The notes under the pieces are model-generated. The model worked only from the letters and a program-made list of their open reading frames with translations. It was not told the DNA's origin and made no database searches. The position numbers and the translations under genes are program-made. Of a stretch of DNA of 64,000 nt, positions 1 to 6,178 are shown piece by piece. Position 1 is the first letter of the stretch. Every line of letters starts with the position of its first letter. This DNA is from Chloroflexota bacterium (GTDB lineage: Bacteria > Chloroflexota > Limnocylindria > Limnocylindrales > CSP1-4), in NCBI GenBank assembly GCA_021802825.1, contig JAJZRG010000014.1, positions 1 through 64,000 of the forward strand, read 5' to 3'.

Positions 1-165
1 AGAGATGGCGTCCTCGACGTCGCCCAGGACGCTCTGGGCCTTCCCCTGGACCTTCTGGGCCTTGCCCTTCGCCTCGAGCTTCTTGTTGCCGGTGAGCTTT
101 CCGGCGACGTCCTTGACGTTGCCCTTGGCTGCGCTGACGGCGCCCTTGACGTGCTGATTGGCCAT
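1..165 (-). CDS. CsbD-like stress protein (3' end outside window)
   Basis: The 55 visible residues begin MANQHVKGAVSAAKGN and continue with repeated KGK/AQKVQGKAQ-type motifs. This is the highly charged, Lys/Gly/Ala-rich N-terminal half of CsbD-family proteins, which are small general-stress proteins of unknown biochemical role. The ATG overlaps the stop of the upstream GlsB-type gene by one base (TGATG), so the two are translationally coupled and form the end of a three-gene leftward operon with the YGGT-like gene. The family is usually 60-70 residues, so only about ten residues should be missing past the window edge. The family call is firm; the role is inferred from the family and the stress neighbours. 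Confidence 0.85.
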   Translation of the reverse strand, partial: MANQHVKGAVSAAKGNVKDVAGKLTGNKKLEAKGKAQKVQGKAQSVLGDVEDAIS

Positions 166-431
166 CAGGCGGCCCTGCCCCCGCCGCGCGACTGGAAGAG
201 CCGCGCGACGAGGATGACGATCACGGCGCCGAACACCGCGACCAGGAGGCTGGAGAGGTTGAAGCCGGTGATGTCCGCGATGCCGAGCAGCGTCCCGGCG
301 ACGAGGCCGCCGACCACGGCGCCGACGATCCCGAGCACGACCATCATGACCAGGCCCTCCCCGCCGCCCGTGATCAGGTTGGCGATGGGCCCGGCGACGG
401 CGCCGAGGACGACCCGGGCGATGATCCCCAA
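165..431 (-). CDS. GlsB/YeaQ/YmgE-family small membrane protein
   Basis: This 88-residue protein has three hydrophobic segments rich in Gly and Val: about residues 1-20 (IIARVVLGAVAGPIANLI), 26-52 (LVMMVVLGIVGAVVGG) and 59-80. This is the transglycosylase-associated or GlsB/YeaQ fold of stress-induced inner-membrane proteins. It starts at TTG, with GAGGGG eight bases upstream. It lies 54 bases downstream of the YGGT-like gene and overlaps csbD by one base, so it is the middle gene of a small stress operon. A close paralogue is encoded at 5798-6067. The exact function is unknown for the family; glycan-hydrolase names in databases are not supported by any catalytic motif. Confidence 0.88.
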   Translation of the reverse strand: MGIIARVVLGAVAGPIANLITGGGEGLVMMVVLGIVGAVVGGLVAGTLLGIADITGFNLSSLLVAVFGAVIVILVARLFQSRGGGRAA

Positions 432-485
432 GGGCGCAGCCCCTCTCGTGCCGCGCTCGTCCCGGACGGGCGCGCAGGCGTTGGC

Positions 486-902
486 TCAGGCGGATGCGGT
501 GGTCGACCGGCGGGCGAAGATCCCGATGACCCAGAGCACGACCAGCTCGAGGACCGTCCAGCCGACGAACGCGACGATGGCGGTCACGTCGAGCGTGGAG
601 CCGGCCGAGTGGAGGGCGTCGGTCCGGAGCATCCCCTCGAACGGCGCCACGAACACCTGGCTGGTGCTCAGGATCGCGGACACGAGCCCGTTGGCCTCCC
701 GGGCGTCGAGCAGGAGCAGGACGACGCGCGCCCCGATGACGATCTGGATGAGCCCGAAGACGAGGGCCGCGACGCGGCGGCCCGTCTCGGCGCCGCCGGG
801 GCCCCCCGTGGTCACGTGGCGGCTGGCGGTGCGGACGGACTCCTGGCCCGTGGGCGTGGTCTCCTGGGTGACGACTGTCCTGTCGACCTGATCGATGGCC
901 AT
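486..902 (-). CDS. YGGT-like small membrane protein
   Basis: The 138-residue protein has a polar N-terminal 42 residues, then two long hydrophobic helices (about 43-66, RVAALVFGLIQIVIGARVVL; and 108-130, DVTAIVAFVGWTVLELVVLWVIGIF). They are separated by a segment with SQVFVAPFEGML, the arrangement seen in YggT-type proteins. The reading frame is open further upstream, but ATG at 902 has GGGAGG five bases before it and is preferred. It heads an operon with the GlsB-type and CsbD-type genes. Its upstream DNA carries a conserved 58-base leader (925-982) shared with the gene at 10453-10878, and an ATGAC-N5-GTCAT operator at 1017-1031. The function is unknown; the stress role is inferred. Confidence 0.75.
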   Translation of the reverse strand: MAIDQVDRTVVTQETTPTGQESVRTASRHVTTGGPGGAETGRRVAALVFGLIQIVIGARVVLLLLDAREANGLVSAILSTSQVFVAPFEGMLRTDALHSAGSTLDVTAIVAFVGWTVLELVVLWVIGIFARRSTTASA

Positions 903-924
903 GGTGGCCTCCCGTTGCTGTTCC

Positions 925-982
925 GGCATCCGGGGAAGCGGGGCCTGGCGACCCCGCCGGGCGACACTCCGGCCGATGCTGT
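925..982 (-). repeat. Leader element copy A (shared with 10901-10960)
   Basis: About 58 bases beginning GGCATCCGGGGAAGCGGGG (written on the plus strand) are roughly 80 percent identical to 10901-10960. In both places the element ends 22 bases before the ATG of a leftward membrane-protein gene and begins at the predicted transcription start. A one-base indel changes the reading frame between copies, so the conservation is nucleotide-level and fits a 5' untranslated or regulatory element better than coding sequence. Confidence 0.6.
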
Positions 983-989
983 CCCTCGC

Positions 990-1031
990 AGTAGGCGCCG
1001 CGGTCGGCGCGGCGTCATGACGGCCCGTCAT
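990..1031 (-). promoter_or_regulatory. Stress-regulon promoter, site a
   Basis: A perfect inverted repeat ATGACGG-C-CCGTCAT occupies 1017-1031. Reading leftward, a -10-like hexamer CCTACT (990-995) follows after 21 bases, which puts the palindrome centre about 41 bases upstream of the predicted start of transcription near 983. There is no TTGACA-like -35. The layout is that of a class II activator site replacing the -35 element, driving the YGGT-glsB-csbD operon. Confidence 0.55.
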
Positions 1032-1114
1032 CCTGTCCCTGGCAGCCGCCTCGGCGTACCCGACGGCCGTCGCGTGCGTCGCGGCCGACATCGCCGGCCC
1101 GCGCTCCTGACGCG

Positions 1115-2434
1115 CTACTCGCGACCCGACTCTCGGGGCGATGCGGCGGCCTCGTGCGATGCGTCCGCCTCGAGCAGGGCGGCGGCCTCGTGCGATGCGG
1201 CGGCCTCGTGCAGGGCGGCGGCCTCGTGCGATGCGTCCGCCTCGAGCATCGCCTCGGCCTGGTCAGCGGCCATCCCCACTGCCTCCTCGAGCTCGACCTC
1301 CGGGTGCTCGGCCTGGATGGCGGCCACCGCCTCGTCGAGCTCGATGCCCTCGACCTCGTTCACCGCTCGGGCGTCGATGACGTAGCGAACGAGCAGCGTT
1401 GCGATGGCGCACAGCGGGATGCTGAAGATGGCCCCCCAGAGGCCAGCCACCTGCGCGCCGAAGAGGAGGGCTACGAGGACGAGAATCGGGTGGAGGCCAA
1501 CCTCCCGCCTGAGAAGCCGGGGCTGGATCGCGTTCACGAGAAGCGTCTGCGAGACGACGAGGACGGCAACGACGAGCAGGGCCGCGTCGAGCCGGAACGC
1601 GACCGCGACGAACACGATCGGGATGAGGGCGAGCGGCGGCCCGAAGAACGGGATGAACATCAGCACGGCGGAGCTGGCTGTCAGGAGGAACAGGTAGGGC
1701 AGACCGAACAGCAGGCCGAGCACCAGGGTGATCGTCGCCTGCACCATGACGAGCACGAGCTGGGCGCGGAGGAACCCGCGGAACGACCGCCCGACCGTGC
1801 GCTGGACGAGCAGCAGGGTCTCCGCATGGCGGTTGGGCACGATCCGGCGGACCGTCCCGGTGATGGCCGTCGGGTCCGCGACCGCGTACACGGAGAGCAC
1901 GACGGTGATGAACAGCGTGCCGAGGACGGCCGCCACGCTGCCCGCGATCGCCTGCGTCTGGTCCGTGAGCCCCTGGATCAGGGCCGGCAGCGCCTGGCGC
2001 TGCGCATCCTCGACGAGGGCCGCGAGGTCAACCGTCGAGCGGTCGAGCCCGACGGCGCGCTGCAGGCCCCCGGCGAGGCCCGCGATCGACGCGGTGATCT
2101 GGTCGACCCGTCCCGCGAGGTCCGTCGCCTCGCGCACGCCCAGCTGGGCGACCGCCATGACGAACAGGGCAAGGCTTCCGATCACCGACCCGTAGGCAGC
2201 GCCGATTGCGAGGCCGCGTGGCAGGTGCCATCGCCGCACGAGGCCATCGACGAGCGGGGTCATCAGGAACGCCAGGAGCCAAGCCACGAAGATCGTCAGG
2301 AGCAGCGAGCTGAAGATGGCGAAGACAGTCAGGACCCGATCGAGGACGGCCAGGCCGAAGAAGAGGGCTCCCGACGCCAGGAAGGCGACGCGCAGGGCGT
2401 CGCGGTCGCGCGGTTGACCGATCGGGGGGGTCAT
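1115..2434 (-). CDS. AI-2E/PerM-family transporter
   Basis: This 439-residue multi-pass protein has the AI-2E family pattern: an N-terminal pair of helices (ASGALFFGLAVLDRVL and LLLTIFVAWLLAFLMTPLV), a long amphipathic soluble segment (about 100-180), then a helical hairpin (FLRAQLVLVMVQ) and the conserved GPPLALIP and VGLHPILVLVALLFG motifs. Members are membrane transporters (autoinducer-2 export, Na+/H+ antiport) with poorly known substrates. ATG at 2434 is preferred over more distal starts because GGGAGGAG precedes it. The C-terminus carries six hexapeptide repeats (SHEAAA, LHEAAA, MLEADA types; 1142-1249) predicted to be helical and not typical of the family. Confidence 0.88.
   Translation of the reverse strand: MTPPIGQPRDRDALRVAFLASGALFFGLAVLDRVLTVFAIFSSLLLTIFVAWLLAFLMTPLVDGLVRRWHLPRGLAIGAAYGSVIGSLALFVMAVAQLGVREATDLAGRVDQITASIAGLAGGLQRAVGLDRSTVDLAALVEDAQRQALPALIQGLTDQTQAIAGSVAAVLGTLFITVVLSVYAVADPTAITGTVRRIVPNRHAETLLLVQRTVGRSFRGFLRAQLVLVMVQATITLVLGLLFGLPYLFLLTASSAVLMFIPFFGPPLALIPIVFVAVAFRLDAALLVVAVLVVSQTLLVNAIQPRLLRREVGLHPILVLVALLFGAQVAGLWGAIFSIPLCAIATLLVRYVIDARAVNEVEGIELDEAVAAIQAEHPEVELEEAVGMAADQAEAMLEADASHEAAALHEAAASHEAAALLEADASHEAAASPRESGRE
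1142..1249 (-). repeat. Six 18-bp tandem repeats inside the PerM gene
   Basis: Six consecutive 18-base units encode MLEADA-SHEAAA-LHEAAA-SHEAAA-LLEADA-SHEAAA at the C-terminus of the transporter. Copies differ by only a few bases, so the array is a candidate length-variable locus. Confidence 0.8.
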
Positions 2435-2580
2435 GCGCGACTCCTCCCGAGCTGCGGGGCCAGGCAACCTGGGGCGCCAAGCGGTTCGCGTGTCGTCGGT
2501 ACTTGCTCGGGGCAAGCGACCCCGGGGAATCTGGCCGCCAAGTTCTGCTTCGCCCGCATTCGGTGTCGTGCCGGGCGGCG

Positions 2581-2772
2581 TCAGTGGCGGCGGCGGCGCA
2601 CCGGCCCGCCCGTGAGCCAGTCGAAGGCCGACCCCGCGGCCCACGCGAGCAGGCGGAGGAGCCAGTACAGGATCGCCAGTGGCCAGGCCACGATGAGCAG
2701 GAGGACCGTGATCAGGCAGCCGTGGTCGCCACCCTGCCTGACGATGATGACCTGCGGCCGCTCCCTACCCAC
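2581..2772 (-). CDS. Small hydrophobic membrane protein
   Basis: This 63-residue protein starts at GTG, preceded by a G-rich GGGGGTG ribosome-binding-like stretch. It has one long hydrophobic region (about residues 20-52, with LITVLLLIVAWPLAILYWLLRLLAWAA) and a basic C-terminus (VRRRRH), typical of an integral inner-membrane peptide with a cytoplasmic tail. I recognise no family with certainty; it resembles short YqaE- or DUF-type stress peptides only in general character. It lies 146 bases upstream of the PerM gene on the same strand and downstream of regulon site b, so the two may be co-transcribed. Confidence 0.5.
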   Translation of the reverse strand: MGRERPQVIIVRQGGDHGCLITVLLLIVAWPLAILYWLLRLLAWAAGSAFDWLTGGPVRRRRH

Positions 2773-2919
2773 GGGTCACCCCCGCGTGTGGGGCGTCGGT
2801 CCCGAGGCGTTGGGCCGGCAGCGCGCGCCAGCGCCCCGATCCAACCGATCCCAGCCGTTCCGTCATGAGGCCTCCGTGCTGCGGCACGAGCGCCCCTTGG
2901 CCGCCGCGTGTCCACGTCG

Positions 2920-2961
2920 AGTCTGGATTCCCTCAGGCGTCGCGTCATGACCCGACGTCAT
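2920..2961 (-). promoter_or_regulatory. Stress-regulon promoter, site b
   Basis: The palindrome ATGAC-CCGAC-GTCAT lies at 2947-2961. Going left, 21 bases separate it from a -10-like hexamer CAGACT (2920-2925), identical to the hexamer at site c. The predicted start near 2913 leaves a leader of about 140 bases to the GTG at 2772. Confidence 0.5.
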
Positions 2962-3181
2962 CGGCCTGAGGCGACGCGCGCATGGTCGACGTTGGCCTTG
3001 GACGACCCCATGACCAGGGCCCCGTTGCGGTCCGCTCCTTGATCGCGCTCGGGGCCGCGCCGATCCCCGTCAGGCGAGTCAGGCGACGGTCACCGGAACA
3101 CGATCGATCGAGAGACGGGCGGTGCGCGGTCCAAGCGCCATCGTGCGGCCCGACCGCCACGCGGGCATGACGACGCGCCAT

Positions 3182-3217
3182 CGGGCTGGTCATCCGCGAT
3201 CGCGGATGACCAGCCCG
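3182..3217. repeat. Perfect 36-bp palindrome
   Basis: The two 18-base arms (left arm CGGGCTGGTCATCCGCGA) are exact reverse complements with no loop. The arms contain GTCAT and ATGAC, the half-sites of the neighbouring operators, but pointing outward. As DNA it could bind a dimeric protein or extrude a cruciform; as RNA it would form a long hairpin. Confidence 0.85.
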
Positions 3218-3243
3218 GCACCGCCCCACGGAGCGGGCACGGG

Positions 3244-3284
3244 ATGACGGACCGTCATGACCGAACGGTCCAGGGCGGCAGACT
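3244..3284 (+). promoter_or_regulatory. Stress-regulon promoter, site c
   Basis: A perfect inverted repeat ATGACGG-A-CCGTCAT (3244-3258) is followed after 20 bases by the -10-like hexamer CAGACT (3279-3284). The palindrome centre is about 40 bases before the predicted start near 3291, upstream of DUF1269. Confidence 0.55.
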
Positions 3285-3463
3285 AAGGGGCGAAAGAAGC
3301 AAGGCGCGTGCGCGATCTCGCTCACCACCGACGCGGGCCTGACCACGCAAGGCCGCCGCACCGCCCAGCCGCCGTGGTCGGGGGCAGGGCTTCCGCGAGG
3401 GGCGACGAGGCGCGCCAGTCCGCCCCGCATCGACAGACACCCATCAGTACGGAGCAGAAGACC

Positions 3464-3985
3464 ATGGCAGATCTGGTCGTCATCGGCTACCCGGACGAGG
3501 CCACCGCCGAGAAGGCATACGAGGTGGTGGGCCAGCTCGAGCACGACCTCATCATGCACGTCCACGGGGCCGCCGTCGTGGTCAAGCACGCCGACGGCCG
3601 GACCAGGATGGTGACCAAGACCGGGGCCACGAGCTCCGGCGCGATGATGGGCGGCTTCCTCGGCCTCCTGTTCGGACTCCTCTTCCTCTTCCCGATCGGC
3701 GGCCTCATCCTCGGCGGCGTCTGGGGCGCCCTCATGGGTACGATGCGCGGCTGGGGCATCCGGGATGACTTCCGGCAGCGGACGCAGGACGTGCTCAAGC
3801 CCGGCACTGCGGCGCTCGTCCTGTTCCTCGAGAAGTGGACCGAGGACAAGGCCCTGGCGGCGCTCGCGCCATTCGGCGGCGAGGTGATCAAGACGTCCCT
3901 CTCCAACGAAGCGACCGCAGAGATCAACGCCGCCCTGGAGGCCGACAAGGCCAGCGCGGGCACCCTCGCCAGAGCTTCGCGGTAG
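3464..3985 (+). CDS. DUF1269-family membrane protein
   Basis: This 173-residue protein opens with MADLVVIGYPDEATAEKAYE, has a GGFLGLLFGLLFLFPIGGLILGGVWGAL glycine-zipper-like hydrophobic hairpin in the middle (about 62-92) and a C-terminal soluble half with ALVLFLEKWTEDKAL. This is the full DUF1269 layout and usual length. The family is associated with stress and envelope contexts but has no proven activity. ATG at 3464 is chosen because GGAG precedes it by nine bases. It follows regulon site c and is directly abutted by the next small gene. Confidence 0.88.
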   Translation: MADLVVIGYPDEATAEKAYEVVGQLEHDLIMHVHGAAVVVKHADGRTRMVTKTGATSSGAMMGGFLGLLFGLLFLFPIGGLILGGVWGALMGTMRGWGIRDDFRQRTQDVLKPGTAALVLFLEKWTEDKALAALAPFGGEVIKTSLSNEATAEINAALEADKASAGTLARASR

Positions 3986-4180
3986 ATGGCGGGCGAGGGC
4001 GAGAGCGGCCGGAACCGGAATGAGCGCCAGGAGCACGACCGGGAGTCGCGCGCGTACCAGGCGACGACCGGAAACCCATACCACCTGTCGAGGGCCGTCC
4101 GCGGCGCGGCAGCCGTGCTCGCCGTCATCACGGTGGTCGCGCTGACGGGCCTCTTCGTCAGCGGCACCTTCCACTGGTAA
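3986..4180 (+). CDS. Small single-pass membrane protein
   Basis: A 64-residue frame starts at the base after the DUF1269 stop (TAG-ATG), which suggests translational coupling. The first 37 residues are polar and charged; a single transmembrane helix follows (about 38-60, AVRGAAAVLAVITVVALTGLFV), ending in a short FHW tail. I recognise no family. Composition and position argue for a real gene in the DUF1269 operon, but no homology can be claimed from sequence alone. Confidence 0.5.
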   Translation: MAGEGESGRNRNERQEHDRESRAYQATTGNPYHLSRAVRGAAAVLAVITVVALTGLFVSGTFHW

Positions 4181-4190
4181 GTCGCACGGT

Positions 4191-4215
4191 CGAGGTGCCG
4201 AGCGTGCCGACCTCG
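4191..4215. terminator. Possible hairpin terminator after the DUF1269 operon
   Basis: CGAGGT (4191-4196) pairs with ACCTCG (4210-4215) across a 13-base loop, ten bases past the last stop of the rightward operon. The stem is short and lacks a T-run, so it is only a candidate; it could also end a leftward transcript from site d. Confidence 0.3.
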
Positions 4216-4344
4216 GTCGAGATGTGGCCAGACCTTCCGCGACGCCTACACCTCGAGCAGTCGACATCGATCGGCTCCGTCACGACCCTCACGACCGTCG
4301 CGCCAAGGACTGCCCAGCGGGTGGTCGGGGACGGCTCGCCCATG

Positions 4345-4385
4345 AAACTGCGCGGCGCGCAGCCCAGGTCATGACGGGACGTCAT
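4345..4385 (-). promoter_or_regulatory. Stress-regulon site d (orphan)
   Basis: ATGACG-GGA-CGTCAT (4371-4385) lies between two convergent operons, where no gene start is expected. Going left, a hexamer CAGTTT (4345-4350) sits 20 bases away, the same geometry as at the other sites. No convincing leftward protein-coding frame follows, so it may drive a short RNA or mark a lost gene. Confidence 0.4.
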
Positions 4386-4401
4386 CCCGCCGACCCCGCA
4401 C

Positions 4402-5193
4402 TCAGTCCCGGGTGCGCTCCGCCTCCGGCGCGCCGCCGCCCCAGCCGGCGTTCGAGAACGTGGGGACGAACCGGTACCCCCTGCCGGGGACGGTCGCGAT
4501 GAACCGCGGGTGCCGGTAGTCGTTCTGGAGCTTGACCCGGAGGCCCCGGACGTGCCGGTCGACGATGTTGCTCTCGGCCACGAAGTCGGTGCCCCAGACG
4601 GCGTCGAGGATCTCGTCCCTGGTGACGACGCGCCCGGCCCGGCTGGCCAGCAGGTAGAGCAGGCTCTGCTCGATCCCGGACAGGTGGATCACGGAGGCCC
4701 CGGCCCGCACCTCGCGGCCCAGGATGTCGATCTCGATCTCGCCCAGGCGGATCGTCGGCACCATGGGGCGGTCCGAGCCGGTCGCCCGCCGGGTGATGAC
4801 GATGGCCCGGGCGAGCAGCTCCTCGGGCGAGAACGGCACCGCGAGGATGTCGTCGACCCCGAGGTCGAACGCGCGGAGCTTGGTCCGCAGGTCGCCGCGG
4901 CGGGTCAGCCCCAGCGCCGGCGTGGCGCGCTCGCGCAGCCGGTTCGACGCGCCGAGGCGCCCGAGCAGCGCCGTGCTGTCGTCGTGGTCCATGTCGATGA
5001 CCGCGAGGTGCGGGTGCCAGTCCGCCAGGATCGCCTCCGCCTCGGCCAGCCCCCGGGCGGCCCGCACGGCGAACAGGCCGTGGTTCAGGGTCAGCTCGAT
5101 CAGGTCGACCACGAGCTCGCGGTCGTGGAGCACGAGCGCGCGGCGCGCCTCGGTGCTCGGGCGGCTCGCGGGCTCGGCGGGTTCCTGGGACAC
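4402..5193 (-). CDS. OmpR/PhoB-type response regulator, atypical receiver
   Basis: The 263-residue protein has an N-terminal receiver domain (about 18-132) and a C-terminal winged helix (about 145-245) ending in the recognisable TVPGRGYRFVPTF. The acidic pair is HDRE (D24, E26) and the phospho-acceptor position is D67 in AVIDMD, but the invariant receiver lysine (normally KPF) is replaced by valine (VPF, 119-121). The tyrosine/threonine switch is also not obvious. Phosphorylation-dependent switching may therefore be altered or lost. No histidine kinase gene is nearby. GTG at 5193 is chosen because AGGAG precedes it by five bases. It sits in the middle of the operator-rich stress island and is a candidate regulator of it. 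Confidence 0.85.
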   Translation of the reverse strand: MSQEPAEPASRPSTEARRALVLHDRELVVDLIELTLNHGLFAVRAARGLAEAEAILADWHPHLAVIDMDHDDSTALLGRLGASNRLRERATPALGLTRRGDLRTKLRAFDLGVDDILAVPFSPEELLARAIVITRRATGSDRPMVPTIRLGEIEIDILGREVRAGASVIHLSGIEQSLLYLLASRAGRVVTRDEILDAVWGTDFVAESNIVDRHVRGLRVKLQNDYRHPRFIATVPGRGYRFVPTFSNAGWGGGAPEAERTRD

Positions 5194-5365
5194 AGTCACT
5201 CCTGCACTCGGGTGGCGCCCGGAGTATCCCACGGGTCGCGGGTGACCGGCAGGGCCAGTCGAAACGAGCGGGACGAGTACATCGCACCGTCGTGTTCGGG
5301 GTGAAATGGCCCGCAGCGGACTCCGGTGGCCCGGATCCAGGACAAGCATGGCGACGCCGGGTTTC

Positions 5366-5540
5366 GCCCTCGACGAGCGCCGCCTGCGGGGGCTCGACCT
5401 TGGCCTTGATCTTCTCGCCAACCAGGAGCGCGTCGGCCTCGAGGCGGACGTTCCACGCCAGTCCGCACTCGTGGCGCCTCATGGGTCCGCGCGCCGGGAA
5501 ACCGGCGCGCGGACCGCCCCGCGGGTTGGATACCTCGTCA
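5366..5540 (-). pseudogene. YceI-family protein remnant (C-terminal part)
   Basis: Read leftward, this stretch encodes NPRGGPRAGFPARGPMRR and then HECGLAWNVRLEADALLV, GEKIKAKVEPPQAALVEG. This matches the C-terminal YceI signature (RAGFxA...IxRxDFGLxWNxxLEaggxLVGdkIk). About 55 residues survive; the N-terminal lipocalin-like part is missing and the frame has no proper stop. YceI proteins are periplasmic or secreted isoprenoid-binding, stress-induced proteins. Its former promoter would coincide with regulon site e. The assignment rests on motif recognition, not an alignment. Confidence 0.55.
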
Positions 5541-5563
5541 GAGTCGGTCTGGGGGCCGTCCTG

Positions 5564-5604
5564 AGTCGGCGCCTCCGCTACCTCGGCGCATGAACGTTCG
5601 TCAT
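5564..5604 (-). promoter_or_regulatory. Stress-regulon site e (imperfect)
   Basis: ATGAA-CGTTC-GTCAT (5590-5604) differs by one base from the ATGAC-N5-GTCAT consensus. Going left, the hexamer CCGACT (5564-5569) follows after 20 bases, as at the other sites, and leads into the YceI remnant. Confidence 0.4.
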
Positions 5605-5696
5605 GACGTGGCACCTGGCGCGCCCAACACTCCAACCGGTGGCATGTCGCGGGCGCGCCTGCGCGAGTCATTCAGGAGTGCGTGACTTAGCTCCAC

Positions 5697-5725
5697 TTGA
5701 CATCATATATAGTAGACGATACTAT
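5697..5725 (+). promoter_or_regulatory. Strong promoter with overlapping operator for glsB paralogue
   Basis: TTGACA (5697-5702), a 17-base spacer and TACTAT (5720-5725) form a near-consensus housekeeping promoter. The -10 hexamer is the right arm of a perfect inverted repeat ATAGTA-GACGA-TACTAT (5709-5725), so a bound repressor would cover the -10. The leader to the ATG is about 65 bases. Confidence 0.75.
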
Positions 5726-5797
5726 TGTGACGGTCCCCTAGACACCGTGCCAGACTGGCAAGATGGGCTCCAGGGGCCATCCGAAGGACTGCGATAC

Positions 5798-6067
5798 ATG
5801 GGAATTCTTGCTTGGATCGTGCTCGGCGCGATTGCTGGGTTCATCGCGAATCTGATCATGGGATCCCGCGAGGGCCTAGTGATGATGGTCGTCCTAGGCA
5901 TTGTCGGCGCAGTGGTCGGCGGGTTTGTCGCCGGCACCGTCCTGCACGTGGCCGACGTCACGGGCCTCAACCTCGAGAGTCTCGCTGTCGCTGTGTTCGG
6001 CGCCGTTCTCGTCATCTTCGTGAGCCAGCGGCTGGGAGGCCGAAGCAACCTGCGGCGCGGCGTTTGA
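5798..6067 (+). CDS. GlsB/YeaQ/YmgE-family small membrane protein (second copy)
   Basis: This 89-residue paralogue of the protein at 165-431 shares GLVMMVVLGIVGAVVGG almost exactly and has the same three-segment layout (about 3-22, 27-52, 60-80). It is a stress-induced small integral membrane protein of unknown activity. Unlike the first copy it has its own near-consensus promoter with an operator overlapping the -10, so the two copies are under different control. The ice-binding-like gene lies 111 bases downstream on the same strand and may be partly co-transcribed. Confidence 0.88.
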   Translation: MGILAWIVLGAIAGFIANLIMGSREGLVMMVVLGIVGAVVGGFVAGTVLHVADVTGLNLESLAVAVFGAVLVIFVSQRLGGRSNLRRGV

Positions 6068-6178
6068 GCCCAAGGGCCGCAGCTGCCGCCCTGAAGGGAA
6101 CGAGATGACGATGACCCACACCCGCTCGCGGGGCAAGCCAGGTGACCTGTCCTGGCACCGTCTGCACGGAGAGATGCG

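Larger units (their letters stand above)
2773..3463. other. 691-bp divergent intergenic region rich in inverted repeats
   Basis: This space separates the leftward membrane peptide from rightward DUF1269. It holds regulon site b (2947-2961, facing left), a degenerate half-matching copy at 3167-3181, a perfect 36-bp palindrome (3182-3217) and regulon site c (3244-3258, facing right). No reading frame in it looks like protein by composition. Confidence 0.7.
5194..5797. other. 604-bp intergenic region with YceI remnant, operator and promoter
   Basis: It contains the leftward remnant of a YceI gene (about 5366-5540), regulon site e (5564-5604) just upstream of that remnant, and the strong rightward promoter of the second glsB-type gene (5697-5725) inside a short AT-rich island. 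Nothing else recognisable lies in it. Confidence 0.7.

Noticed and set aside
1154..2950. 598-codon rightward frame opposite the PerM gene
   Set aside because: A GC-driven shadow: charged Arg/Asp/Glu runs with no hydrophobic core, opposite a clear AI-2E transporter.
2945..4267. Long leftward open frame of about 440 codons opposite DUF1269
   Set aside because: It is the antisense of DUF1269 and its flanks; its composition is Arg/Pro/His-rich and shows no domain, while the plus strand has a clear family match.
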